A stretch of DNA of 64,000 bases from Rhizobium etli_C (GCF_014198605.1 NZ_JACIHU010000003.1), one strand, 5' to 3'; positions 45,625 to 54,434 are shown, counted from the stretch's first letter. The notes: a model not told the origin generated them from the letters alone. Program-made: numbers and translations.

Positions 45625-45632
45625 TTAAATAA

Positions 45633-45722
45633 TGGCGGAGAGGGTGGGATTTGAACCCACGATACCCTTGCAGGTATGCCGCATTTCGAGTGCGGTGCAT
45701 TCGACCACTCTGCCACCTCTCC
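45633..45722 (-). tRNA. tRNA-Ser (anticodon CGA)
   Basis: A 90-base class II tRNA with long variable arm. Acceptor GGAGAGG pairs with CCTCTCC, the anticodon loop is CTCGAAA (anticodon CGA, reads UCG), the T arm has GGGTTCAAATCCC, and CCA is encoded at the 3' end (45633-45635). Its 3' end faces the small island, the usual geometry of tRNA-associated insertions. Confidence 0.96.
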
Positions 45723-46024
45723 GCGGTCAGGTCGGCGCTTGTTCGGCGCGGGCGTTCTCATAACGAGCCTATGACAGATTGGCAAGCCGAAATCTCAAGC
45801 TTTTCCATCCTTTTGCCTTGACACCTTTCTGTCACTCGCGTATCCCGCATCCGCAATAGGAGTGGAGTAATCCGCCCCTTGCCCGCCCCGCGTTCGCGCG
45901 GGGTTTCACCGGCAGACCAGAATTCCGGGCTAGCTCCCTGAAATCCCTGCTAACTTCGACTGATAAAAAGACGGCCACCTGCTTAGATGCGGGGAGCGCC
46001 GGAACGAACATGAAAGGATAAAAA
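45723..46024. other. 302 bp gap between tRNA-Ser and rplU
   Basis: Apart from the rplU promoter at 45818-45846 and a ~170-base leader I see no gene. The leader may carry ribosomal-protein autocontrol, but I cannot identify a fold. Confidence 0.5.
45818..45846 (+). promoter_or_regulatory. rplU-rpmA promoter
   Basis: TTGACA (45818-45823), exactly 17 bp, TATCCC (45841-45846), about 180 bp before rplU. Confidence 0.7.
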
Positions 46025-46342
46025 ATGTTCGCAGTCATCAAGACCGGCGGTAAGCAGTACCGAGTGGCAGCCAATGACGTGCTGACCATCGAGAAGCTTG
46101 AAGCATCCGCTGGCGACTCCATTGAATTCACCGAAGTGCTCGTGATCGGCGAAGGCGCCGACGCTGCGATCGGTGCGCCCTTCGTCACCGGCGCCTCTGT
46201 CAAGGCAGAAGTCGTCGAACAGAACCGCGGCAAGAAGGTCATCGCCTTCAAGAAGCGCCGCCGTCAGAATTCGAAGCGTTCGCGCGGCCATCGTCAGCAT
46301 CACACGGTCGTCCGTATCACGGACATCGTGGCTGCCAAGTAA
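46025..46342 (+). CDS. rplU: 50S ribosomal protein L21
   Basis: A 105-residue L21: FAVIKTGGKQYRVAANDVLTIEKL at the N-terminus and the basic KKRRRQNSKRSRGHRQHHT near 75-93 that contacts 23S rRNA. Followed after 33 bp by rpmA in the universal L21-L27 order. Strong promoter upstream. Confidence 0.98.
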   Translation: MFAVIKTGGKQYRVAANDVLTIEKLEASAGDSIEFTEVLVIGEGADAAIGAPFVTGASVKAEVVEQNRGKKVIAFKKRRRQNSKRSRGHRQHHTVVRITDIVAAK

Positions 46343-46375
46343 GATCAACGGGACAAGGTTTAAAGGAGAACTCCA

Positions 46376-46645
46376 ATGGCACACAAAAAAGCTGGCGGTT
46401 CCTCGCGCAACGGTCGCGATTCCGAATCCAAGCGCCTTGGCGTGAAGAAGTTCGGCGGCGAAGCCGTCATCGCAGGCAACATCATCGTGCGTCAGCGCGG
46501 TACGCAGTGGCATCCGGGTTCCAACGTCGGCCTCGGCAAGGATCACACGATTTTTGCGCTTACCGCCGGCAATGTGAACTACCGAACGAAGGCCAACGGT
46601 CGCGTATACGTGTCTGTCATGCCGAAAGCGGAAGCAGCGGAATAA
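46376..46645 (+). CDS. rpmA: 50S ribosomal protein L27
   Basis: An 89-residue L27: MAHKKAGGSSRNGRDSESKR at the N-terminus, the flexible tail that reaches the peptidyl-transferase centre, then LGVKKFGGE and RQRGTQWHPGSNVG. AAAGGAG lies 7 bp before the start. Terminator at 46717-46747. Confidence 0.98.
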   Translation: MAHKKAGGSSRNGRDSESKRLGVKKFGGEAVIAGNIIVRQRGTQWHPGSNVGLGKDHTIFALTAGNVNYRTKANGRVYVSVMPKAEAAE

Positions 46646-46716
46646 GCCGGTAGCGCTCAAAAACAGCCGGCGTCTCATCGACCCGGCTGGCCGTACCAGG
46701 TTCAGTCCAGAAAACA

Positions 46717-46747
46717 GGGGAGATGGGGCGCCATCTCCCCTTTTTCT
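46717..46747 (+). terminator. Terminator after rplU-rpmA
   Basis: GGGGAGATGG (46717-46726) pairs with CCATCTCCCC (46731-46740) and is followed by TTTTT. The next gene starts only 24 bp further, so read-through or a promoter within the hairpin region must serve it. Confidence 0.88.
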
Positions 46748-46770
46748 TTGTCCAAACAGGAGGACTGAAC

Positions 46771-47427
46771 ATGCAAGGCGAATTGTTGAGGGCAGACCAA
46801 TCACGGTCTCCCCGGGAAGACCAGCGGTCTCCCATAGAACGGCTGAGGCCGGAACGGTTAAGGACCGATTGCCCTGTCTTGTTATCGGAAAGGCTCGTCA
46901 TGCGCGCGCCCCACGAAGAAGACATCGACGCCCTTGCCCATCTCGCCAACAACGCCAAAGTCGCCACCATGGTATCGCGTATGCCGCACCCTTATACCGC
47001 CGATGATGCTGCCGACTTTGTTTGGCGTACGCGAAATGGCGAGATCGGTAAGTGCGTCTATGCCATCACCAAAGCCGAAAACGGCGCCTTTATCGGCTGC
47101 TGCGGCGTGGAACCGCATACCGACGGCAAGACCGTCGAGATCGGTTACTGGCTGGGTGAGCCTTATTGGAACCAGGGCTATACGACCGAGGCCTGCCATG
47201 CCCTGGTCGATATGGTGTTCAGGACCCGTCAGGACGTCGACCAGATCGACGCCCGCTGCCGGGTGATGAACGTCGCCTCGCGGCGCGTCATCCAGAAGTG
47301 CGGCTTCCAGTTCCAGGGCTCGGGGCTTGCCGCCTCGCTGGCGCTCGGCAGCAACGTGCCTGTCGAATGGTACAGGCTCGACCGCAAGACCTGGATGTCG
47401 CTGAGAAGCTGGGGGAACATCGCATGA
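46771..47427 (+). CDS. GNAT N-acetyltransferase (RimJ/RimL type)
   Basis: A 218-residue acetyltransferase. The N-terminal ~40 residues are polar and probably disordered. The GNAT core (about 45-205) has LVMRAPHEEDIDAL, GYWLGEPYWNQGYTTEA (acetyl-CoA loop) and RVMNVASRRVIQKCGF. Substrate unknown, possibly a protein N-terminus. The ATG at 46771 has a perfect AGGAGG upstream. Its stop overlaps the next GNAT by 4 bp. Pairs like this directly after rpmA are common in rhizobia. Confidence 0.88.
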   Translation: MQGELLRADQSRSPREDQRSPIERLRPERLRTDCPVLLSERLVMRAPHEEDIDALAHLANNAKVATMVSRMPHPYTADDAADFVWRTRNGEIGKCVYAITKAENGAFIGCCGVEPHTDGKTVEIGYWLGEPYWNQGYTTEACHALVDMVFRTRQDVDQIDARCRVMNVASRRVIQKCGFQFQGSGLAASLALGSNVPVEWYRLDRKTWMSLRSWGNIA

Positions 47428-48011
47428 GCACGACCGCGGTGCAAAGGCCGGACACCAGGCCGATGATGCCCGGCCCCGCGCCTGTCATCTCGACGGCCCG
47501 GCTGACGCTCCGCCCGCACAGGCTGAGCGATGCGCCTGCGATCGCGGAATCGCTTTCCGATTTCGCGGTCACGCGCATGCTGTCCCGCGTTCCCGCGCCC
47601 TTCGACCGGCAGGATGCGCTGGACTGGCTGATGCCTGTGACCTCGGGCACCCTGCCCGACTGGCCCCTGGCAATAACAGGTCAGGACGATGTCCATATCG
47701 GCAACGTCTCGATCGAGCTGCGCCACGGCCGCTGGCACCTCGGCTACTGGCTGAACCGCTACTACTGGCGGCGCGGCTATATGAGCGAGGCGGTGGCGGC
47801 GATCATCGAGCGCTTCTCGCGCCGCATGCCGGAGACGCCGATCCATTCCGGCGTCTTCGCCGACAACCCGGCGTCGCTGCGGCTGCAGGAAAAGCTCGGG
47901 TTCCGCATGACCGGTTGCGGCGAAATCTATTGTTTCGCCCGCAACACCATGGTGTCGCACATCGAAACCGTGCTGCAGCCGGGTATGCTGCAGCCGCGGA
48001 AGGTGGCTTAA
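47424..48011 (+). CDS. GNAT N-acetyltransferase
   Basis: A 195-residue paralogue of the preceding gene: LTLRPHRLSDAPAIAES at the N-terminus, GYWLNRYYWRRGYMSEAV as the acetyl-CoA loop and NPASLRLQEKLGFR near the end. It begins with ATGA overlap on the upstream acetyltransferase, so the two are co-translated. Substrate unknown. Confidence 0.88.
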   Translation: MSTTAVQRPDTRPMMPGPAPVISTARLTLRPHRLSDAPAIAESLSDFAVTRMLSRVPAPFDRQDALDWLMPVTSGTLPDWPLAITGQDDVHIGNVSIELRHGRWHLGYWLNRYYWRRGYMSEAVAAIIERFSRRMPETPIHSGVFADNPASLRLQEKLGFRMTGCGEIYCFARNTMVSHIETVLQPGMLQPRKVA

Positions 48012-48049
48012 TCAAAAAGGAGACGCCGTCGCCCGCGGCGGCGTCTCGG

Positions 48050-48916
48050 TCAATTTTCGATCTCGACCCAGAGCGGGAAATGATCGGAGCCGACGGATTG
48101 CGTGTCGATCCGGGCGGATTTCAACCGGCCGACCAGGCCGCAACTGACAAAGCAATAATCGAGATGCATGCGTTTGCCGTGATCCTCGGGATCCATCCAG
48201 CTGTAGCTCTCCGGGCGATAAGCTTCGAGCGCCGCAAAGGCGTCGACCGGCGTGCCGATCCTGGCGACGCGGCCGTAATATCCGCCGGCAGCGCCGGCAA
48301 GCGCGCAATATTCCGGCGATTCCGGCTCCATGTTGAAATCGCCCATGATCATGTAGTCCTCGGGCAGCGGCAGCTCCGGCAGATCAAGCTCGCCGCCTCC
48401 CGTCAGCGATCCGCCCTCCTGGACGAACGCATTGATCTGCGCATTGAGGAATTGCAGCTGGCGGATGCGTTCGTCGGCGGAGACATGGTCGAGATGGACG
48501 GAGTAGACTCGGATCGCTCCGCCTGGGGTGGCGATCAGCGCCTCGGTTGCGCCGCGCTGCATGTTGATCTTGGCGATCGTCCGGCTGCGCGGCAGAAGCA
48601 GCGTCCGGGTCGAGACGATCGGCCAGCGCGACAGCACCATATTGCCGAACTGAAAGCGCGTTCCGTGCACCGGCGGCAGGCTGCCTTCGCCCGCGTCGAT
48701 ATGAATGTCGCAGGCCGGTCCATACACCCAGAAATGGTCGGGAAAGAAGGCGGCAATACCGGCGACCATATCGGCAAAACCGTTGCGCGAGAAGCCGCGG
48801 GTCACCTCCTGCAGTGCGATGACGTCGGCGCCTTCGAGGCTCCGGGCAATGCGCGCGAGATCGTATCTGCCGTCGAGACCGAAGCCGTACTGTATGTTAT
48901 AGCTCGCAAAATTCAC
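48050..48916 (-). CDS. Endonuclease/exonuclease/phosphatase family protein
   Basis: A ~288-residue EEP-fold phosphodiesterase (relatives: AP endonuclease I, sphingomyelinase, DNase I). Catalytic blocks in order: FASYNIQYG, VIALQEV (metal Glu), HLDHVSADER, MGDFNMEP and the terminal GSDHFPLWVE. No signal peptide, so probably cytosolic. No ATG begins the conserved part. A GTG at 48916 is the likely start, with GGAGG 12 bp upstream, and an ATT at 48922 is nearer to it. The longer frame extending into obgE is a shadow. Substrate unknown. Confidence 0.85.
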   Translation of the reverse strand: MNFASYNIQYGFGLDGRYDLARIARSLEGADVIALQEVTRGFSRNGFADMVAGIAAFFPDHFWVYGPACDIHIDAGEGSLPPVHGTRFQFGNMVLSRWPIVSTRTLLLPRSRTIAKINMQRGATEALIATPGGAIRVYSVHLDHVSADERIRQLQFLNAQINAFVQEGGSLTGGGELDLPELPLPEDYMIMGDFNMEPESPEYCALAGAAGGYYGRVARIGTPVDAFAALEAYRPESYSWMDPEDHGKRMHLDYCFVSCGLVGRLKSARIDTQSVGSDHFPLWVEIEN

Positions 48917-49000
48917 GATAATCTTTGACCTCCGTCGGAACCGCCTATATCGAATGGGCCAAGACGGGCCGTCCAACTGCCACCGGATACTGGAAGTAAA

Positions 49001-50089
49001 ATGAAATTTCTCGACGAAGCAAAGGTCTATATCAAGTCCGGAGACGGCGGCGGAGGCAGCGTTTCCTTCCGGCGCGAGAAATTCATCGAGTTCGGCGGCC
49101 CCGATGGCGGTGACGGCGGACGCGGCGGCGATGTCTGGGTGGAGACGGTCAACGGCCTCAATACGCTGATCGATTTCCGCTACCAGCAGCATTTCAAGGC
49201 GACGATCGGCACCCATGGCATGGGCAGGAACCGCACCGGCGCCAACGGCAGCGACGTGACGCTCAAAGTGCCGGTGGGAACCCAGATCTTCGAAGAAGAC
49301 CGGGAAACGCTGATCTGCGATCTCACCGTCGAAGGCCAGCGTTACTGCCTCGCCCATGGCGGCAATGGCGGCTTCGGCAACGCCCATTTCAAGACCTCGA
49401 CCAATCAGGCGCCGGATTGGGCCAATCCCGGCCTGCCCGGCGAGGAAAAGACCATCTGGCTGCGTCTGAAGCTGATTGCCGATGCCGGTCTCGTCGGCCT
49501 GCCCAATGCCGGCAAATCGACCTTTCTGGCATCGGTCACCCGCGCCCGGCCGAAAATCGCCAACTATCCCTTCACCACGCTGCATCCCAATCTCGGCGTC
49601 GCTACCATCGACGAACGGGAATTCATTCTTGCCGACATTCCCGGCCTGATCGAAGGCGCCCATGAAGGTGTCGGCATCGGCGACCGGTTCCTCGGCCATG
49701 TCGAGCGCACCCGCGTGCTGCTCCACCTCGTCTCCGCCCAGGAGGAAAAGGTCGGCAAGGCATATAAGACGGTCAAGCACGAACTCGAAGCCTATGGCAA
49801 CGAGCTGACCGACAAGCCGGAAATTGTGGCGCTGTCGCAGATCGACGTGCTCGACGAGGCCGAGTTGAAGAAGAAGACGAAGGAATTGGCCAAGGCCTGC
49901 GGCAAGACGCCATTCCAGATTTCGGCCGTCACCGGCAAGGGCATGACCGAGGTCCTGCGGGCGCTGCGCGATATCATCGTCGAAGAAAATGCCGAGGAAA
50001 AGCCGGCCAAGGTGCCGAAGCTCAGGCATCGCGACATGATCGTCTCCGAAGAGGACACGGGCGAGGATGGGGCCGATGACCAACCGTAA
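49001..50089 (+). CDS. obgE: GTPase Obg/CgtA
   Basis: A 362-residue ribosome-associated GTPase essential for 50S maturation and stress control. The glycine-rich Obg domain (residues 1-158, with GDGGGGSVSFRREK and GPDGGDGGRGGDVW) is followed by the G domain with G1 GLPNAGKST (about 166-174), G3 DIPGLIEGAHEG and G4 SQID. The C-terminus is acidic. It overlaps proB by 14 bp. The obgE-proB-proA-nadD order is standard in rhizobia. Confidence 0.98.
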   Translation: MKFLDEAKVYIKSGDGGGGSVSFRREKFIEFGGPDGGDGGRGGDVWVETVNGLNTLIDFRYQQHFKATIGTHGMGRNRTGANGSDVTLKVPVGTQIFEEDRETLICDLTVEGQRYCLAHGGNGGFGNAHFKTSTNQAPDWANPGLPGEEKTIWLRLKLIADAGLVGLPNAGKSTFLASVTRARPKIANYPFTTLHPNLGVATIDEREFILADIPGLIEGAHEGVGIGDRFLGHVERTRVLLHLVSAQEEKVGKAYKTVKHELEAYGNELTDKPEIVALSQIDVLDEAELKKKTKELAKACGKTPFQISAVTGKGMTEVLRALRDIIVEENAEEKPAKVPKLRHRDMIVSEEDTGEDGADDQP

Positions 50090-51260
50090 GCCGCTCGGTC
50101 GCTACCGCCGCATCGTCATCAAGATCGGCTCGGCCCTCCTCGTCGACCGCAAGGCCGGGCTGAAAAAGGCCTGGCTCGACGCCATGTGCGCCGACATATC
50201 AGGACTGAAGGCCAAGGGGATCGATGTGCTCGTCGTTTCCTCGGGCGCGATCGCGCTCGGCCGCTCGGTGCTCGACCTGCCCTCCGGTGCGCTGAAGCTC
50301 GAGGAAAGCCAGGCGGCCGCCGCCGTCGGCCAGATCGCGCTCGCGCGTGCCTGGTCGGAAAGCCTGTCGCGCGACGAGATCGTCGCCGGCCAGATCCTGT
50401 TGACGCTCGGCGATACCGAAGAGCGCCGCCGCTATCTCAATGCGCGCGCCACCATCAACCAGCTTTTGAAAATCGGCGCCGTGCCGATCATCAACGAAAA
50501 CGACACGGTCGCGACCAGCGAAATCCGCTATGGCGACAATGATCGCCTCGCGGCCCGCGTCGCGACGATGACCGGCGCCGATCTGCTCATCCTTCTTTCC
50601 GATATCGACGGCCTTTATACCGCGCCGCCGCATCTCGATCCGAACGCTGCCTTCCTGGAGACGATCGCCGAAATCACCCCTGACATCGAGGCGATGGCCG
50701 GGGGTGCGGCATCCGAGCTTTCACGCGGCGGCATGCGCACCAAGATCGATGCCGGCAAGATCGCCACGACATCGGGCTGCGCCATGATCATCGCCTCCGG
50801 CAAGACCGACAGCCCGCTGTCGGCAATCGAAAACGGCGCCCGCTCCTCCTGGTTCGCACCCTCGGGCACGCCGGTGACCGCCCGCAAGATCTGGATCGCC
50901 GGACAGCTGCAGCCGGCCGGCGAACTGCATGTCGATGACGGCGCCGTCACCGCCCTCGGGGCCGGCAAGAGCCTGCTTCCCGCCGGCGTTCGCAGCGTTT
51001 CCGGCCTGTTCAGCCGTGGCGACACGGTGGCGATCGTCGGCCCTGAAGGTCGTGAGATCGCCCGCGGGCTTGCCAGCTACGATGCCGAGGACGCCCGCCG
51101 GATCGCCGGCCGCAAGTCGGCCGAGATCGAGGCCATCCTCGGTTATGCCGGCCGCGCCGCCATGGTCCATCGCGACGACATGGTGATGACCACACAGATC
51201 AGACAGAAAATTGGAAAGGCAGAAGAAGGACGCGGCCCATGCCTGATACCGTTGCGCTAA
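50076..51260 (+). CDS. proB: Glutamate 5-kinase
   Basis: First enzyme of proline synthesis, phosphorylating glutamate. Amino acid kinase domain (about 10-260): RIVIKIGSALL, VVSSGAIALGR, PIINENDTVAT, YGDNDRLAA. A C-terminal PUA domain follows (about 285-370: WIAGQLQPAGELHVDDGA). The enzyme is feedback-inhibited by proline. Start 50076 has GGGG nearby. An ATG at 50067 is also in frame. Translationally coupled to proA by a 22 bp overlap. Confidence 0.96.
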   Translation: MTNRKPLGRYRRIVIKIGSALLVDRKAGLKKAWLDAMCADISGLKAKGIDVLVVSSGAIALGRSVLDLPSGALKLEESQAAAAVGQIALARAWSESLSRDEIVAGQILLTLGDTEERRRYLNARATINQLLKIGAVPIINENDTVATSEIRYGDNDRLAARVATMTGADLLILLSDIDGLYTAPPHLDPNAAFLETIAEITPDIEAMAGGAASELSRGGMRTKIDAGKIATTSGCAMIIASGKTDSPLSAIENGARSSWFAPSGTPVTARKIWIAGQLQPAGELHVDDGAVTALGAGKSLLPAGVRSVSGLFSRGDTVAIVGPEGREIARGLASYDAEDARRIAGRKSAEIEAILGYAGRAAMVHRDDMVMTTQIRQKIGKAEEGRGPCLIPLR

Positions 51261-52522
51261 GCCCTGACATTGACGTGCTGATGAACGACATCGGCCGCAA
51301 GGCGAAGGCTGCCGCGCGACCGTTGGGCTTCGCATCCACCGAGGCGAAGAACCGCGCCTTGCACGCCATGGCCGATGCCATCCTGGCCAACAGCGCCCAT
51401 ATTCTTGCCGAGAATGCCAAAGACCTGAAGGATATCGAAGGCAGCGAGACGCTTGCCTCCTTCGTCGACCGGCTGACGCTGAACGACAAGCGCATCGCCG
51501 AGATGGCCGAAGGGATTCGCGCCATCGCCGCCCTTGCCGATCCGGTCGGCGAAGTCATCGCCGCCTGGGACCGGCCGAACGGCCTGAAGATCGAACGCGT
51601 CCGCACGCCGCTCGGGGTCATCGGCGTCATCTTCGAAAGCCGGCCGAACGTCACAGCGGATGCCGGCGCCCTCTGCCTCAAGGCCGGCAATGCCGTGATC
51701 CTGCGCTGCGGCTCGGATTCACGTCGTTCATCGCAGGCTATCCATGCCTGCCTCGTCGACGGCCTGAAGGCGGCAGGACTTCCAGAGCATGCTATCCAGC
51801 TCGTTCCGGTCACCGACCGCGCCGCCGTCGGCGCCATGCTGCGCGGCCTGGACGGCGCAATCGACGTCATCGTGCCGCGCGGCGGCAAAAGCCTGGTGGC
51901 CCGCGTGCAGAGCGAGGCCCGCGTGCCGGTCTTTGCCCATCTCGAAGGCCTTTGCCACATCTATGTCGATGCCTCCGCCGATATCGAGATGGCGAAGCGG
52001 ATCGTCGTCAATGCCAAGATGCGCCGCACCGGCATCTGCGGCGCGGCCGAAACCCTGCTCGTCGATGGCGCCGCGATCGGCACGCATCTGACGCCCCTGC
52101 TCGACGTCCTCACCGAAGCCGGCTGCGAGATCCGTGGTTCCGCGACGGTGCTGAAGGTCGCCCCCGGCATCAAGCCGGCAACCGAGGAGGACTGGACGAC
52201 CGAATATCTTGACGCGATCATTTCGGTCGCCGTCGTCGACGGCATATCGGGCGCGATCGCCCATATTCAGACCTATTCGTCGAACCACACCGAGGCCGTG
52301 ATTGCCGACGACCCCGCAGTCGTCGAGCGTTTCTTCACCGAGGTCGATTCGGCGATCCTGCTGCACAATGCCTCAACGCAATTTGCCGATGGCGGCGAGT
52401 TCGGCATGGGCGCGGAGATCGGCATTGCCACCGGCAAGATGCATGCGCGCGGCCCCGTCGGCGTCGAGCAGCTCACCTCCTTCAAATACCGGGTGCGTGG
52501 TGCCGGACAGACCCGACCTTGA
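51239..52522 (+). CDS. proA: Gamma-glutamyl phosphate reductase
   Basis: Second step of proline synthesis, NADPH-dependent reduction of glutamyl phosphate. The 427-residue ALDH-like protein has VIFESRPNVTADAGALCLKAGN, IVPRGGKSLV, and the catalytic Cys in MRRTGICGAAETLL near residue 265. It overlaps proB and is followed by nadD. Confidence 0.97.
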   Translation: MPDTVALSPDIDVLMNDIGRKAKAAARPLGFASTEAKNRALHAMADAILANSAHILAENAKDLKDIEGSETLASFVDRLTLNDKRIAEMAEGIRAIAALADPVGEVIAAWDRPNGLKIERVRTPLGVIGVIFESRPNVTADAGALCLKAGNAVILRCGSDSRRSSQAIHACLVDGLKAAGLPEHAIQLVPVTDRAAVGAMLRGLDGAIDVIVPRGGKSLVARVQSEARVPVFAHLEGLCHIYVDASADIEMAKRIVVNAKMRRTGICGAAETLLVDGAAIGTHLTPLLDVLTEAGCEIRGSATVLKVAPGIKPATEEDWTTEYLDAIISVAVVDGISGAIAHIQTYSSNHTEAVIADDPAVVERFFTEVDSAILLHNASTQFADGGEFGMGAEIGIATGKMHARGPVGVEQLTSFKYRVRGAGQTRP

Positions 52523-52559
52523 CGTGACGACGGAAAATCTGGATCGGCGCTACCTCCGC

Positions 52560-53159
52560 ATGCCGCACAGCGAACGCGGCATGGTCATCGGCCTGTTCGG
52601 CGGTTCGTTCAATCCGCCGCATCAGGGCCATGCGCTCGTCGCCGAGATCGCCATCAAGCGGCTCGGCCTCGACCAGCTCTGGTGGATGGTGACCCCCGGC
52701 AATCCGCTGAAGAGCCGCAACCAGCTCGCACCGCTAGCCGAGCGCATTGCCGAAAGCGAGCGTGTCGCCGCCGATCCGCGCATCAAGGTCACCGCCTTCG
52801 AACAGGCGCTCGGCGTCAGCTACACCGCCAATACGCTCGCCCGGGTCAAGAAGCGCAATCCGCATGTGCATTTCATCTGGATCATGGGCGCCGACAGTCT
52901 GCAGACCTTTCACAAATGGCAGAAATGGCAGGAGATCGCCCGCACCTTTCCGATCGCCGTCATCGACCGGCCGGGCGCGACACTCTCCTATCTCTCCTCG
53001 AAGATGACGCGGACCTTCGATTTCGCCCGGATCGACGAGGACGACGCGCGCGTCCTCTGGAAGAAACCGGCGCCGGCCTGGACCTTCATCCACGGACCGC
53101 GGTCCGGCCTGAGCTCGACGGCAATCCGCAACGGCGCGTTGCCGGGCGCAGTCAAATAG
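52560..53159 (+). CDS. nadD: Nicotinate-nucleotide adenylyltransferase
   Basis: Makes deamido-NAD from nicotinate mononucleotide and ATP. A 199-residue HIGH-family nucleotidyltransferase: GLFGGSFNPPHQGHALVAEIA (about 11-31) is the T/HxGH motif, WWMVTPGNPLK follows, and GLSSTAIRNG (ISSTxIR type) is near the C-terminus. Start could be ATG 52560, ATG 52581 (MVIGLFGG) or GTG 52524. Elsewhere in this order rsfS follows nadD directly. Here an sRNA and a molybdate cassette intervene. Confidence 0.93.
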   Translation: MPHSERGMVIGLFGGSFNPPHQGHALVAEIAIKRLGLDQLWWMVTPGNPLKSRNQLAPLAERIAESERVAADPRIKVTAFEQALGVSYTANTLARVKKRNPHVHFIWIMGADSLQTFHKWQKWQEIARTFPIAVIDRPGATLSYLSSKMTRTFDFARIDEDDARVLWKKPAPAWTFIHGPRSGLSSTAIRNGALPGAVK

Positions 53160-53180
53160 GCTGATTTTCAAGGAAATCCC

Positions 53181-53305
53181 AAAAACGAGAAAGCCCGACG
53201 GGGGAGGATCCGTCGGGCTTATGAACTCGATCGACAACTGGGAGGAGGAGTGTTGTCGATCCTGTCGAACGGCTTATGGGAGGAGAAGAAAGCCGTTTCG
53301 ATGAG
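53181..53305 (-). ncRNA. Alpha-r14/NfeR1-like small RNA with three anti-Shine-Dalgarno hairpins
   Basis: Read on the minus strand the region folds into three consecutive hairpins whose loops each carry CCUCC: stem arms 53266-53275/53291-53300 (loop CTTCTCCTCCCA), 53229-53238/53252-53261 (GTTGTCGATC arms, loop ACTCCTCCTCCCA) and 53191-53200/53211-53220 (AAGCCCGACG arms, loop GATCCTCCCC). The last is followed by TTTCTCGTTTTT and serves as terminator. About 125 nt. This is the architecture of the rhizobial alpha-r14 family (suhB-type; NfeR1 of Sinorhizobium), trans-acting RNAs that block ribosome binding on many mRNAs. The 5' end is estimated. Confidence 0.82.
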
Positions 53306-53558
53306 TGTGTTGTACCATATTCCTGAGGAAGGTGAATATCGATTTGTGCAATGCAGCAATGCTGGCGATGCAATACTGAGGACGAGAGGCTTCGACTGCT
53401 GCCGTTTTATCGGCAAGGCGGACGAAAATAGGCATTGTCCCGGCTGGTCTTGTGGTTTGTCGTCGGCTTTCCCAGGCATATCAGTACCGCCAAATCTCCT
53501 GTTCTCAGAACAGCCATGCGCTTCATGAACACGTGGATTCTTCATCGCCAATCGATAG

Positions 53559-53582
53559 GGTTATATTTTCTAGGATATATCC
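53559..53582. promoter_or_regulatory. ModE-like operator upstream of modA
   Basis: GGTTATAT (53559-53566), 8 bp, ATATATCC (53575-53582): an inverted repeat with one mismatch per arm, similar to the TATAT-based molybdate operator of ModE. A further TCGTTATATTCG is at 53601-53612. The ModE-type regulator is encoded at 56520-56897. Confidence 0.55.
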
Positions 53583-53642
53583 ATAGCCAAAACCGAAGTG
53601 TCGTTATATTCGTGAAAACATTTCGAAGCCTGGGATAGAATC

Positions 53643-54434
53643 ATGCAGAACCGCCGCCAATGGATGAAACTGGCAACCGCCGCGATCGCGGTCCTCTGGC
53701 TTGGCACGGCCGCGCTGCCGACACCGGCAGAAGCCGCCGAAAAGCTGACCGTCTTTGCCGCAGCAAGCCTCAAGGACGCGCTCGATGCCGCCAATGCCGC
53801 CTGGGCCAGGGAGAACGGCAAGGAAGCCGTCGCCTCCTATGCGGCAAGCGGCGCGCTCGCCAAACAGATCGAAAACGCGGCCCCTGCCGATATCTTCATC
53901 TCGGCCGACCTCGACTGGATGGATTACGTCGCCAAGAAGAACCTGATCAAGGCCGACAGCCGCACCAAGCTGCTTGGAAACCGGATCGTGCTCGTTGCCG
54001 AAAAGGACAAGGCTAAACCGGTCGAGATCAAGCAGGGCTTCGATCTCTCAGGACTTTTGGGTGACGGCAAGCTGGCCATGGGCGAGCCGAAATCGGTTCC
54101 GGCCGGCAAATACGCCATGGCCGCGCTCGACAAGTTCGGCGTCTGGACATCGGTCGAAACCAAGGTCGCCGGCGCCGAAAGCGTGCGCGCCGCCCTTGCC
54201 CTGGTCTCCCGCGGCGAGGCGCCCTATGGCATCGTCTACCAAACGGATGCGACAGCCGATAAGGGTGTCGCCATCGTCGGCACATTCCCGGCCGATTCCC
54301 ACCCGCCGATCATCTACCCGATCGCCATTCTTGCCGAAAGCAAGAACCCGGACGCAACGGCCTATCTCGACTTCCTGAAATCCGATAAGGCGGCCGGTTT
54401 CTTCACGGCGCAGGGATTTACTGTCTTGAAATGA
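53643..54434 (+). CDS. modA: Molybdate ABC transporter, periplasmic binding protein
   Basis: A 263-residue protein with a signal peptide (1-32, ending AEA) and mature start AEKLTVFAAASLKDALD, the classic ModA block holding the first oxyanion serines. SYAASGALAKQIENAAPADIFISAD follows. It binds molybdate/tungstate for ModBC. The gap to modB (210 bp) contains an intergenic repeat, so modBC levels may depend on read-through. Confidence 0.95.
   Translation: MQNRRQWMKLATAAIAVLWLGTAALPTPAEAAEKLTVFAAASLKDALDAANAAWARENGKEAVASYAASGALAKQIENAAPADIFISADLDWMDYVAKKNLIKADSRTKLLGNRIVLVAEKDKAKPVEIKQGFDLSGLLGDGKLAMGEPKSVPAGKYAMAALDKFGVWTSVETKVAGAESVRAALALVSRGEAPYGIVYQTDATADKGVAIVGTFPADSHPPIIYPIAILAESKNPDATAYLDFLKSDKAAGFFTAQGFTVLK

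Larger units (their letters stand above)
53160..53642. other. 483 bp gap: small RNA gene and mod control region
   Basis: Holds the minus-strand small RNA at 53181-53305 and a ModE-like site at 53559-53582. Between them (53306-53555) I see no protein gene. The open frames there lack start sites and codon character. Confidence 0.6.

Noticed and set aside
40209..45632. Search for an att duplicate of the tRNA-Ser 3' end
   Set aside because: No second copy of the GGCGGAGAGGGTGGG end was seen, and no integrase is present, so a classic integrative element cannot be claimed.
48917..50083. N-terminal extension of the EEP-family protein across obgE
   Set aside because: This part is antisense to obgE. 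The phosphodiesterase homology begins only at about 48916.
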